From Micromonospora chalcea (GTDB lineage Bacteria; Actinomycetota; Actinomycetes; Mycobacteriales; Micromonosporaceae), in NCBI RefSeq assembly GCF_002926165.1, contig NZ_MAGP01000128.1:1-49834 (forward strand): a stretch of 49,834 nt of DNA, given 5' to 3'. Every line of letters starts with the position of its first letter. Position 1 is the stretch's first letter. Below are positions 8,314 to 15,996 of the stretch, one piece after another. Both the position numbers and the translations under genes were made by a program. The notes beneath the pieces are model-generated. The model saw only the letters and a program-made list of their open reading frames with translations. It was not told where the DNA came from and did no database searches.

Positions 8314-8675
8314 CCCGCGACGGCTACGTGGCCCGCTGGCGGGGGCGGGAGTACCAGGCCAGCCCCGCCGGGGACGAGGTCCGCCTCTACCAGCCCGGCC
8401 CGGAGGAGGGGTTCACCGAGGTACGCCCCGGCCGGTACGTCCGGGTGGTGCCGGCGGCCGAGGTCGACGATCTCGCGTACGTGCGGACCACCTGCACCTG
8501 GCAGGGACAGCCGTTCATCGTGCTGGCCGAGCACGAGGGCTGGCTGCGGCTGGAGTACACGGGTGGGCGCTGGCCGGTGGCCGAGGCGATGGGGCTGGAG
8601 GCGTTCGACTTCGGTGTCTACCAGGGCTGGGCGCCCGCGACCGAGGTGGCCGACCTGGGCGAGCAGCGGGTCTGA
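8310..8675 (+). CDS. Hypothetical protein coupled to the SseB fusion
   Basis: A 121-residue protein whose GTG start overlaps the stop of the SseB fusion gene (GTGA), so the two are almost certainly co-translated. It is rich in predicted beta strands and aromatic residues (YVARWRGREYQAS near the N-terminus, TCTWQGQPFIVLAEHEGWL mid-protein) and has no signal peptide or membrane segment. I recognise no named family, although similar proteins occur in actinomycetes next to secretion genes. The large-gene/small-partner layout is compatible with a cognate binding partner, chaperone or immunity protein of the fusion; that is inference. It ends one base before the converging hydrolase gene. Confidence 0.8.
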   Translation: MTRDGYVARWRGREYQASPAGDEVRLYQPGPEEGFTEVRPGRYVRVVPAAEVDDLAYVRTTCTWQGQPFIVLAEHEGWLRLEYTGGRWPVAEAMGLEAFDFGVYQGWAPATEVADLGEQRV

Positions 8676-8676
8676 G

Positions 8677-9609
8677 TCAGGACTTCGCCCAGCGCAGGAC
8701 CTCGCCGAGCACCAGGTCGCGGGCCTCCACGTGGGGGAAGTGCCCCACGTCGTCGAGCAGCCGCCACTCGTACGGCGCGCTGACGTAGCGGCCGGAGCCC
8801 TGGGCGGTACGGGGAAGCGACGCGCGGTCCAGCGCGCCGTGCAGTTGCAGGGTCGGCGTGACGAGCGGCTTCTGCATCAGCTTCACGAAGCGGTAGCCGT
8901 GCAGCCGCAGCACCGAGCGGAACGCCCAGCGGTAGCCCTCCATCGCGCAGAACGCGGCCTGCGGGATCTGCATCGCGACCCGGCAGCAGTGGGCGTAGGC
9001 GGCGAAGTCGGGGCTGTCCGCCCAACGTGGGCCGCCCCACCGGCGCAGGATCTCCTCCACCTCGGCGGCGTCGTCCCGGGTCAGGACGTGCTCGTAGCGG
9101 GGGAGCTGGAACTTGAGCGTCGCGGTGGCCGAGGCGAACTGGCCGCGCGGGTCGGCGAAGATGGCGGCCCGCAGCCGCAGCGGGTGCGGCGCGCCGAGCA
9201 CCACGAGCCGCCGGACCAGGGTCGGGTGGAAGGAGGCGGCGGTCCAGCCGATGAGCCCGCCCGCGCCGGTGCCGACCACCGTGGCCGATCGCTCGCCGAG
9301 TGCGCGGATCAGGCCGGCGACGTCGGCGGCGAGCGTGTAGCCGTCGTACCCCCGGGGTGGTTTGTCGCTCGCGCCGTAGCCGCGCAGGTCGACGGCGACC
9401 GCCCGGAAGCCCGCGTCCGCGACCGCCGGCAGCATCTCGTGCCAGGCGTACCAGTACTCGGGGAAGCCGTGGAGGAAGAGCACCATCGGACCGGCGCCCG
9501 CCTCGACGACGTGGAACCGGCTGCCGTTGGCGCCGACGAACCGGTGCGTCCACGGCCCCTCGGGCAGGACGCAGGACTCGTCGACGGGTCCGCCGCGCTG
9601 GTCGGTCAT
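8677..9609 (-). CDS. Alpha/beta hydrolase, epoxide-hydrolase-like, nucleophile missing
   Basis: A 310-residue alpha/beta hydrolase. The oxyanion-hole motif HGFPEYWYAW (residues 47-56) and the DLRGYGASDKP strand are those of the epoxide hydrolase/haloalkane dehalogenase group. The nucleophile elbow reads G113-T-G-A-G117 where the group has G-x-D-x-G, so the catalytic Asp is a Gly. A late GALD and GHFPHVEA supply possible acid and His residues. It may be catalytically altered or non-enzymatic. The ATG has no Shine-Dalgarno sequence, but a TAGGCT hexamer lies seven bases upstream (9617-9622), suggesting a leaderless mRNA. It converges on the SseB pair. Confidence 0.85.
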   Translation of the reverse strand: MTDQRGGPVDESCVLPEGPWTHRFVGANGSRFHVVEAGAGPMVLFLHGFPEYWYAWHEMLPAVADAGFRAVAVDLRGYGASDKPPRGYDGYTLAADVAGLIRALGERSATVVGTGAGGLIGWTAASFHPTLVRRLVVLGAPHPLRLRAAIFADPRGQFASATATLKFQLPRYEHVLTRDDAAEVEEILRRWGGPRWADSPDFAAYAHCCRVAMQIPQAAFCAMEGYRWAFRSVLRLHGYRFVKLMQKPLVTPTLQLHGALDRASLPRTAQGSGRYVSAPYEWRLLDDVGHFPHVEARDLVLGEVLRWAKS

Positions 9610-9713
9610 GGGGCACAGCCTAGGGCCGCCGAGCGCGCATCGGGCTCGCAGGTGACCAGGATCAGGGATTTCTCCGGGAGGTGACCCATGTGGCCCGGCG
9701 ACCGCTTGCGGGG

Positions 9714-10052
9714 TCAGGATTCGGCGACGCGCATGGGGATGCCGGGCCCGCAGTCCACCGAGCGGTCCCGCGCGGTGAGCCGCAGTGAGACGAAGTCGCC
9801 CTTGCGCAACTCCCCGGCGTTCGGGCCGTACACGGCGTACTCCGTGCCGTTCTCGTCCATCAGGCCGTAGCAGGGTCCGGCGCCGCCCCGGGTGATCCAT
9901 CCGGCGACGACGCCGGCCGGGCGGTTGTCGGTCGGCTTCCTCGGCGGGCCGGCGGGACGCCGCAGCGTCGGCAGTTCGGTGGCGGACAGTGGCGTGGGCC
10001 GGTCGGCGGGCGTGCCGGCGCCGCTCGCGGCCGGCTGGTGGTCGTCGGACAC
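9714..10052 (-). CDS. Hypothetical protein, small beta-rich domain
   Basis: A 112-residue protein with a disordered Pro-rich N-terminus (about 1-45) and a compact C-terminal region (about 46-109: GVVAGWITRGGAG, EYAVYGPNAGELRKGDFVSLRL) that resembles a small beta-barrel in composition. No family is recognised. The GTG start follows GGAGG. It stands alone between the hydrolase and the first M6 protease, on the same strand as both, with gaps of about 100 and 170 bases. The real coding frame is supported by the ribosome binding site and codon bias. Function unknown. Confidence 0.7.
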   Translation of the reverse strand: MSDDHQPAASGAGTPADRPTPLSATELPTLRRPAGPPRKPTDNRPAGVVAGWITRGGAGPCYGLMDENGTEYAVYGPNAGELRKGDFVSLRLTARDRSVDCGPGIPMRVAES

Positions 10053-10167
10053 GGATCCTCCGTCTCGGCCGCGCCGTCGATCAGCGCCGTCGTGGGGCGG
10101 CCGGCAGCGTGGGGCGGGTGTCGAACGGATGGGACGCGGGCGGGGTACGCCGGGTTCCCGGAAAGGG

Positions 10168-10200
10168 CGATGCCCGGGCGGTGAGCCCGCCCGGGCATCG
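10168..10200 (-). terminator. Terminator hairpin of the first M6 protease gene
   Basis: A perfect 14-base-pair stem (CGATGCCCGGGCGG with CCGCCCGGGCATCG) and a 5-base loop, beginning 21 bases after the protease stop codon on the minus strand. Its position and strength suit a factor-independent terminator, although no U-tract follows. Confidence 0.75.
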
Positions 10201-10221
10201 CGTGGCGCGTCGATCAGTGGA

Positions 10222-12639
10222 TCAGGAGAAGCGGACCTTCAGCGAGGTGCCGTTCTGCTCCAGGACCTTGATCTTGGTGCCGGTGGCCGGGAGCTTGACG
10301 CCGTGGTTCGGCAGCTCCGGGTACCAGTACTGCTTGGTGTCGTCGAACAGCGGCTGCGCGTCCTGACCGCGGATGTACTGCGGCTGGCTGTTGATGTGCA
10401 GCGTGAACGAGTCGGCCTTCTTCAGGCTGAACGGCGCGTCGTAGACCTGGACACGGGCCCGCCAGGGCTGGCCGGTCAGGTTGTAGATCGGCCGCGGGTG
10501 CGCGTCGATGATCATGTTCCGACCCTCACCCGGGTGCGCGAACGTGTCGTTGTCCGCGAACCGCAGGTTCCAGTAGGAGATCAGCAGACCCTCCTGGTAC
10601 GCGTAGTGGTCCACGTAGTCCGGGCGGGTGTTCGCGTAGCCGAAGAAGTACGGGCCGGTCTTGAGGTACTTGTCGTACGAGACGTACGACCGGTGACCGG
10701 CGATGTAGTAGTTGTCGAACTTACGGGTGTAGGTCTCCTCGACGATGCTGAAGCCGCTGAGGGTCCAGCCGTTGGCACCGGCCTCGGCGCCGTCGGTGAG
10801 GAGGGTCTGACCGTCGGCGGTCACGGTGATCGCGTCACCGTAGAAGCCGCCCTCGGACACGCCGCCGTCCGTCTGGTAGCGGAGCCGGAACTGCACGACC
10901 TTGCCGGCGACCGCGTCCATCGGGATGTTGACGTCGACCCACTGGTCGTTGCTGGAGCCGTCCAGGGCGTAGCGCCCGGGGGAGATCTCCTTCAGCGGGG
11001 TGCCGTTGGCCGTACCGGGCAGCGAGGTCCAGGTCTGGCCACCGTCGGTGGACGCCTCGAAGAACAGGTAGTCGTAGTCCGCCTCGATGCTGTAGCGACC
11101 CTTCATCGACAGCGCGGCGCTGGTCTTCCCGGTGAGGTCGACAGTGCGCGTCATCGTGTTGTTCAGGTCGTCGTCGTTGCCCGAGAAGAACTGCTTCGTA
11201 CCCTCGAACGGCTTGCCGTTCTGGAACGTGTACTCCCGCTGCGGCAGCACCACCACGGCGCCCTGGGCCTTGTTGGAGTTGTACTCCTGCGGCCCGAGTT
11301 CCAGGGTGCGCTTCTGGCCGGCCACGATCACCTCGTAGTCGAGCCAGCCGAGCTGGAGCTTGTTCCAGGCGCCGAGGTCGCCACCGCGCTCGCCGATGCC
11401 GCCGTCGTTCTTGGCGCCGAGCCGGCTCTGGGCCATCAGGGTCCAGTGCTCGTTGTTGTTGTCCCCACCGCTGACCACGTTGTAGTCGTCCGGCAGACCG
11501 AGGTCGTGGCCGTACTCGTGGTAGAAGACGCTCCGGCCACCGTTCTCCGGCTGGATCGTGTAGTCACCGATCCAGACGCCGGTGTTGCCGATCTGGGTGC
11601 CGCCGGCCGGGAAGTTCTCCGGGCCGGTGTTGCCCTGGTCGCTGGCGAAGGCGTACCACCGGTGGCTCCAGATGGCGTCCTCACCCTGGTACGGGTCACC
11701 GTCGGCCTCGTCGCCGCCGGCGTGGACGATCTGGAAGTGGTCGATGTAGCCGTCCGGCTCGTTGAAGTCGCCGTCGCCGTCGAAGTCGTACCGGTCCCAC
11801 TGGTCCATCGCCTTGACGTCCGCGGCGATCTCCGCGTCGGAGCGGCCCTGCGCCTTCTGGTCGGCGACCCACTGGTTGGCGGCGTCGCGGACCAGGGCCC
11901 AGGTGTTGGTGCAGACGTTCGAGGCACACGGGTAGCCGCCGGAGCGGCCGTAGCGAGCCTCGTTGTACCGCACCTTCACCCAGTTGGTGACCTCGCCGTC
12001 GACGCTGTACCGACCCGAGGACTGGGCCTCGTAGTACTGCTTCAGCGACTCGTCGCCCGGGTTGGTGCCGAAGTACAGCTGCCGGTAGTAGTCGGCGCTG
12101 TAGTCCGCCTGCCAGACCGTGGAGTTGTCCACCGCGCGGTTGGGCTGGGGGATCTGGTTGCGGAGCGGACCGTCGAACCGGGTCGGGCCCGGGGTGTCCG
12201 GGTCGGTGTCCTGGTCCGGGTAGTTCGGGTGCCGCTCGTCGCCGAACTCCGCGAGGATGACGAAGATCCTGTCGGTCCGCTCGCGGGAGAGTTCGACGTA
12301 CTGGTCCTTGGTCGGACCCTTGCCGGCCTTGGTGCTCTTGGCTGCCTTGCCCGCCGCGGGACCGGCGGCGGCCCGCTCGCCGACCTTGACGACCGTGCTG
12401 CCGTTGATCTTCTGGGCCTTCGCCCTGCCGGACAGGACCTCGCTGAGGCCTTCCTGGCGCAGCGCGCGCCGCTTCTCCTCGAGCGGGTTGGGCAGGTCGT
12501 GCTCAGCCTGCGCAGGCTCGGCCACCGACGGAGCGGCGGCCGGCAGCTTCGGCGTCGGCGCGGCGCTGGCGGCCGTGCCTGCCACCAGCCCCGTCGCGGT
12601 CAGCGAAAGCCCGAGCAGACCCACTGCGACTTTGCGCAC
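10222..12639 (-). CDS. Secreted M6 family (immune inhibitor A-like) metalloprotease
   Basis: An 805-residue secreted protein from a GTG start with GGAGG seven bases upstream; the frame is open a further 75 codons upstream without a good start. A signal peptide covers about residues 1-27 (VRKVAVGLLGLSLTATGLVA, then AASA). The M6 zinc site is complete: HEYGHDLGLPD at 374-384 with the glutamate and two zinc histidines. An Asp/Gly-rich segment near 287-298 (DFDGDGDFNEPDG) looks like a calcium site. The C-terminal half holds beta-sandwich sequence (STDGGQTW, DQWVDVNIPMD) of the MAM/immune inhibitor A type. It should degrade extracellular protein. It is followed at 12982 by a paralogue with its own terminator. 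Confidence 0.92.
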   Translation of the reverse strand: MRKVAVGLLGLSLTATGLVAGTAASAAPTPKLPAAAPSVAEPAQAEHDLPNPLEEKRRALRQEGLSEVLSGRAKAQKINGSTVVKVGERAAAGPAAGKAAKSTKAGKGPTKDQYVELSRERTDRIFVILAEFGDERHPNYPDQDTDPDTPGPTRFDGPLRNQIPQPNRAVDNSTVWQADYSADYYRQLYFGTNPGDESLKQYYEAQSSGRYSVDGEVTNWVKVRYNEARYGRSGGYPCASNVCTNTWALVRDAANQWVADQKAQGRSDAEIAADVKAMDQWDRYDFDGDGDFNEPDGYIDHFQIVHAGGDEADGDPYQGEDAIWSHRWYAFASDQGNTGPENFPAGGTQIGNTGVWIGDYTIQPENGGRSVFYHEYGHDLGLPDDYNVVSGGDNNNEHWTLMAQSRLGAKNDGGIGERGGDLGAWNKLQLGWLDYEVIVAGQKRTLELGPQEYNSNKAQGAVVVLPQREYTFQNGKPFEGTKQFFSGNDDDLNNTMTRTVDLTGKTSAALSMKGRYSIEADYDYLFFEASTDGGQTWTSLPGTANGTPLKEISPGRYALDGSSNDQWVDVNIPMDAVAGKVVQFRLRYQTDGGVSEGGFYGDAITVTADGQTLLTDGAEAGANGWTLSGFSIVEETYTRKFDNYYIAGHRSYVSYDKYLKTGPYFFGYANTRPDYVDHYAYQEGLLISYWNLRFADNDTFAHPGEGRNMIIDAHPRPIYNLTGQPWRARVQVYDAPFSLKKADSFTLHINSQPQYIRGQDAQPLFDDTKQYWYPELPNHGVKLPATGTKIKVLEQNGTSLKVRFS

Positions 12640-12885
12640 GTGGTACCTCCGGTGTGAGGGAACCGGCCCAACTGGGGGTACGGGCCGGTGGAACGGTCCA
12701 CTGGTGGGACCAAGGGTGAACATAGACACTGCTGCGACTGGTGGGAAGACGCGTGCGTCGATTTGTTGCAACTTTTTGTTGAGAACGCTTTTCACCGTCA
12801 CACACCTGCCCGTCACCGAGCCGTTGACCAGCGACGATGCGCGGAGCGGCGATTGCAGAGACATGCATGGATTAATGGGTTACGC
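12640..12885 (-). promoter_or_regulatory. Upstream region of the first M6 protease gene
   Basis: The gap between the two M6 genes. On the minus strand a possible promoter TTCCCA - 17 bases - TATGTT lies at about 12718-12746, giving a leader of about 70 bases. An AT-richer patch (12765-12795, with TTGTTGCAAC and TTTTTGTTGAGAAC) lies further upstream and could be a regulator or activator site. Apart from these and the downstream hairpin nothing else is evident. Confidence 0.35.
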
Positions 12886-12921
12886 GGAAGGGCCGGGAGC
12901 GCTCACGCTCCCGGCCCTTCC
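12886..12921 (-). terminator. Terminator hairpin of the second M6 protease gene
   Basis: A perfect 16-base-pair stem (GGAAGGGCCGGGAGCG with CGCTCCCGGCCCTTCC) around the tetraloop CTCA, 60 bases after the stop of the minus-strand protease. It separates transcription of the two M6 genes. Confidence 0.8.
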
Positions 12922-12981
12922 CCATCGAGCTAGATCAGATCATTTTTCGGTCATTCCGGTTCCGCTTTGACCGCGCCCGTT

Positions 12982-15774
12982 TCAGGGACGCGGCGGGACC
13001 ACGTACACCTGGGCGTACGAGTTGTCCTTGGCGGCCCGCTTGATGATGATCGAGACGCCGTACTGGACGCCCGCGTCACCCGGGTTGCCGGTGCCGAGCA
13101 CGATCGCCCCGCCACCCAGCGTCGAACCGTAGTAGTCGGTCGCCGGAGTGCCGTCCGGGTTCACCACCCGGGTCGTGTACTGCTGGTTGCCCCGCGACGG
13201 GACGACCACCGAGGCGTCGTTGTCCCGCGCGTACGCGGCGCCGTCACGGATCTCGATGCCCGGGTACCAGCCCTTGGCGTCGGTGAAGCCCTTCACCGGC
13301 GCCTGCGGGCCGAACTTCGTGCAGTACTCGCTGTACGGCTCGTCCGCCGCCTCCAGGCACTCCTTGAACGGGTACGTGGGCTTGAGGCCGAACGCGGCGT
13401 TGGAGGACTGCGGCCGGCTGGGCAGGTTCTTCAGCACCGACGGGTCCTTCTCGGCCGCGGTGCCCTTGCGGCGCAGCGGGTCGTTGTGCGAGTCGACGAT
13501 CAGCAGACCGCCCTTGGCGCCGTAGCTGGGCAGCGCGGTCATCTGCGCGGTGACGTGGTTGACGTCGCCGAGCTGGGTGTCCCGGTACCAGACCAGCATG
13601 CCCGGCGCGTTGTACGCGATCCGGTCGACCTTCCACGCCTCGTGCGAGTAGACGGTGTCGTAGGTGTACTTCAGGCCGTTGTCGAAGCCGTCGAAGTTGC
13701 GCCACTCGGCCAGGTAGTAGTGCGACTTGACCTGGGTGCCCGAGTCGATGTACCAACCCGCGCCGCTGGTGTCGGTGAAGGTGCCGCCGGTCTGGGTCCA
13801 GCCCGCCGCGCCGCTCTCCACGTCGTCGCTCCAGGTGGTGGCGCCGCCGCCGGTCACCGAGAAGTCGTCGGCGAACCAGCCGCGCTCGACGAACGCCTCG
13901 TCGGTGGCGTACCGCAGCCGCACCTGCACGGTCTGCCCGGCGAACGACGACAGGTCGACGTAGTCGTGCCGCCAGCCGCCGGTGCTGCCGCTCAGGCCGT
14001 ACTTCTTGTTGCCGAAGTCGACCATCCGGCCGTTCGGGTCGGCGTAGCCGTCGTTTGTGGAGACGAGCGCGCCGCCCTCGGCGTACACCTTCTGCTCGTT
14101 CCAGGTGGCGCCGCCGTCGGTGGAGACCTCGACGAAGCCGAAGTCCCAGTCCGCCTCGATGACGTAGTTGTTCCACATCCAGAACTTCGCGTCGGCGGCG
14201 TTCGGGACGGTCACCGTGCGGCTGAGCTTGACGTCGGCCCAGTTCTGGTCCGCGCCGGAGTACCACATGTTGCCGCCGCTGTGCGGCGTCGCCAGTGAGA
14301 TCACCTTGTCCGGCAGGTCGATCTTGATGCCGTCCTCGGTGCCGACCGGCGTACGCGACGTCTGCCCGAGCTTGACCAGTTTGGACCGGTCACCCGGCCC
14401 GAACGTCTTCGGCTCGGCCCAGCCCAGCACCCACTTGTCCCACAGACCCATGTGGGTGGGCAGCGCCTGGAAGATCTCGCCGGAGTGCGAGCCGGACGCC
14501 ATCAGGTCCCAGAAGTCCACGTCCGAGTCGGCGTTGCCGGAGGTGTCGTAGAGGTCCGGCAGGCCCAGGTCGTGGCCGAACTCGTGGGCGAAGACGCCGA
14601 CGCCGGCGTCCTCCGGCTGCACGATGTAGTTCGACACCTTCAGGTTGGTGCCGGGGATCGTGTAGCCGCCGGCCACCGTCGAGGAGTGCGCCCAGACCGA
14701 GTAGATGCCGATGTCGCCGCCGCCACGGGACTTGCCCTGGTTGGCGTGCACCAGCACCAGGTGGTCGATCACGCCGTCCGGCTCGTGGTAGTTGCCGTCG
14801 CCGTCGCGGTCGCTCTGGTCCTCGATGTCGTAGTCGGCCCACGGGAAGTTCGGGTCGGCCGCGGCCAGCGCGTCGATCGCGTCGGTGGCGAGGCGGCCGG
14901 CGCCCTGCGGGTTGTCCGGGTGGCCGTTCATCGACTGCTCACGCCCGGCGACCCAGTTGCCGTTCTCGTCCTGGAAACAGCGCGACGCGGCGTACCAGCC
15001 CTCCGAGTGCGGCACCGTGATCCACGGGGTGGCCTGCCCGTCCACCGTGTACGCGCCCTTGGACATCTCCAGGTACATGTTGTGCATGGTCCGCCCGGCG
15101 AGGCTGATGCCCGGCTTGCCGTCCGGCCCCTTGAGGTCCTTGCGGACCCGCTCGGTGATGCCCTTCTTGCTGTAGAGCATCTTGTCGTAGTGGGCCGGCG
15201 AGAAGTCCGGCACCCACATCGAGTTGTTGTCCTTGTGCGGCAGCGTGGCCGGGTTCGGGATGGTGTTGTGCCGCGGCCCGTTCTGCACCGTGCCGGGAAC
15301 GCAGGTGCGGTCCTCGAACACCGTCTTCGGGACCATCACGCCTGTGAAGTCGTCGTTGGCGTTGTCGTTGAACTCGACGAGCAGCGTCAGCAGCTTGGCG
15401 GTCTGCGTACTCTTGGCCTGCTTGATCTTGCGAGGGCTCTTGCCGGTCCGGATGGACTTGGCCTCCAGCTTGGCCAGCTCACGGGCCGCGATCGGGTTGC
15501 CCCCGGCGTACTTGCGGTCGTAGGCGCGGGCCTCGTCCGCGGGCGAGGTGAAGACGCCGTCACGGCCCTTGATCTCCTTGCCGCCGGTGTCCGGCTGCAC
15601 CTCGGGCTCGGCGTAGTTGATGTAGTGCTCGTCCGCCCCGATCGTGACCGGTGCGGACCGGGACGGCTGGGCCGCCGCGCTGCCCGTCACGGTCAGCGAC
15701 GTGGCCGCGAGCGCGATGACGGGCAGCGCGACGAGTAAGCGTCGCCGTGCCCTGTGCTGCGACATGGGGAGCAT
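12982..15774 (-). CDS. Secreted M6 family (immune inhibitor A-like) metalloprotease, second copy
   Basis: A 930-residue secreted protein with an Arg-rich signal peptide (HRARRRLLVALPVIALAATS; cleavage near residue 35). The M6 catalytic site is HEFGHDLGLPD at 397-407, preceded by the Asp-rich segment DRDGDGNYHEPDG near 322-334. The C-terminal half carries STDGGATW and two related beta-sandwich stretches like the neighbouring paralogue. The two proteases share family and layout but differ greatly in sequence, so the duplication is old or they were acquired separately. The ATG at the indicated end has ACGGAG four bases upstream; the ATG three codons later is an alternative. Cysteines at 157, 267 and 816 suggest extracellular disulfides. 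Confidence 0.92.
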   Translation of the reverse strand: MLPMSQHRARRRLLVALPVIALAATSLTVTGSAAAQPSRSAPVTIGADEHYINYAEPEVQPDTGGKEIKGRDGVFTSPADEARAYDRKYAGGNPIAARELAKLEAKSIRTGKSPRKIKQAKSTQTAKLLTLLVEFNDNANDDFTGVMVPKTVFEDRTCVPGTVQNGPRHNTIPNPATLPHKDNNSMWVPDFSPAHYDKMLYSKKGITERVRKDLKGPDGKPGISLAGRTMHNMYLEMSKGAYTVDGQATPWITVPHSEGWYAASRCFQDENGNWVAGREQSMNGHPDNPQGAGRLATDAIDALAAADPNFPWADYDIEDQSDRDGDGNYHEPDGVIDHLVLVHANQGKSRGGGDIGIYSVWAHSSTVAGGYTIPGTNLKVSNYIVQPEDAGVGVFAHEFGHDLGLPDLYDTSGNADSDVDFWDLMASGSHSGEIFQALPTHMGLWDKWVLGWAEPKTFGPGDRSKLVKLGQTSRTPVGTEDGIKIDLPDKVISLATPHSGGNMWYSGADQNWADVKLSRTVTVPNAADAKFWMWNNYVIEADWDFGFVEVSTDGGATWNEQKVYAEGGALVSTNDGYADPNGRMVDFGNKKYGLSGSTGGWRHDYVDLSSFAGQTVQVRLRYATDEAFVERGWFADDFSVTGGGATTWSDDVESGAAGWTQTGGTFTDTSGAGWYIDSGTQVKSHYYLAEWRNFDGFDNGLKYTYDTVYSHEAWKVDRIAYNAPGMLVWYRDTQLGDVNHVTAQMTALPSYGAKGGLLIVDSHNDPLRRKGTAAEKDPSVLKNLPSRPQSSNAAFGLKPTYPFKECLEAADEPYSEYCTKFGPQAPVKGFTDAKGWYPGIEIRDGAAYARDNDASVVVPSRGNQQYTTRVVNPDGTPATDYYGSTLGGGAIVLGTGNPGDAGVQYGVSIIIKRAAKDNSYAQVYVVPPRP

Positions 15775-15954
15775 GCCACTCCGTTCGTAGGGAATGGTGG
15801 GGAACCGGCCGTCTCACTGACGCTCGTCGAAATCCGCCGGTGCGGCTGAACGTAACCGACAACAAGCGACATCGACAGTGGTGGAAAAGTGCTCTGGCCG
15901 ATCAGGTCAGATCGGGTCCCCCGATCGACCGGCGCGGATCCCGGATACGACGAA

Positions 15955-15983
15955 GGGGGCGGACCGCGCCGCGGTCCGCCCCC
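15955..15983 (-). terminator. Terminator hairpin of acs
   Basis: An 11-base-pair stem (GGGGGCGGACC with GGTCCGCCCCC) closed by GCGCCGC, which can zip further. It lies 13 bases past the acs stop codon on the minus strand. Confidence 0.75.
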
Positions 15984-15996
15984 TGGTCGGCTGTCG

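Noticed and set aside
9892..12657. Plus-strand open frame of about 920 codons opposite the first M6 protease
   Set aside because: Antisense to a clear secreted metalloprotease with zinc site, signal peptide and terminator; the translated product has only Val/Arg/Leu-rich filler.
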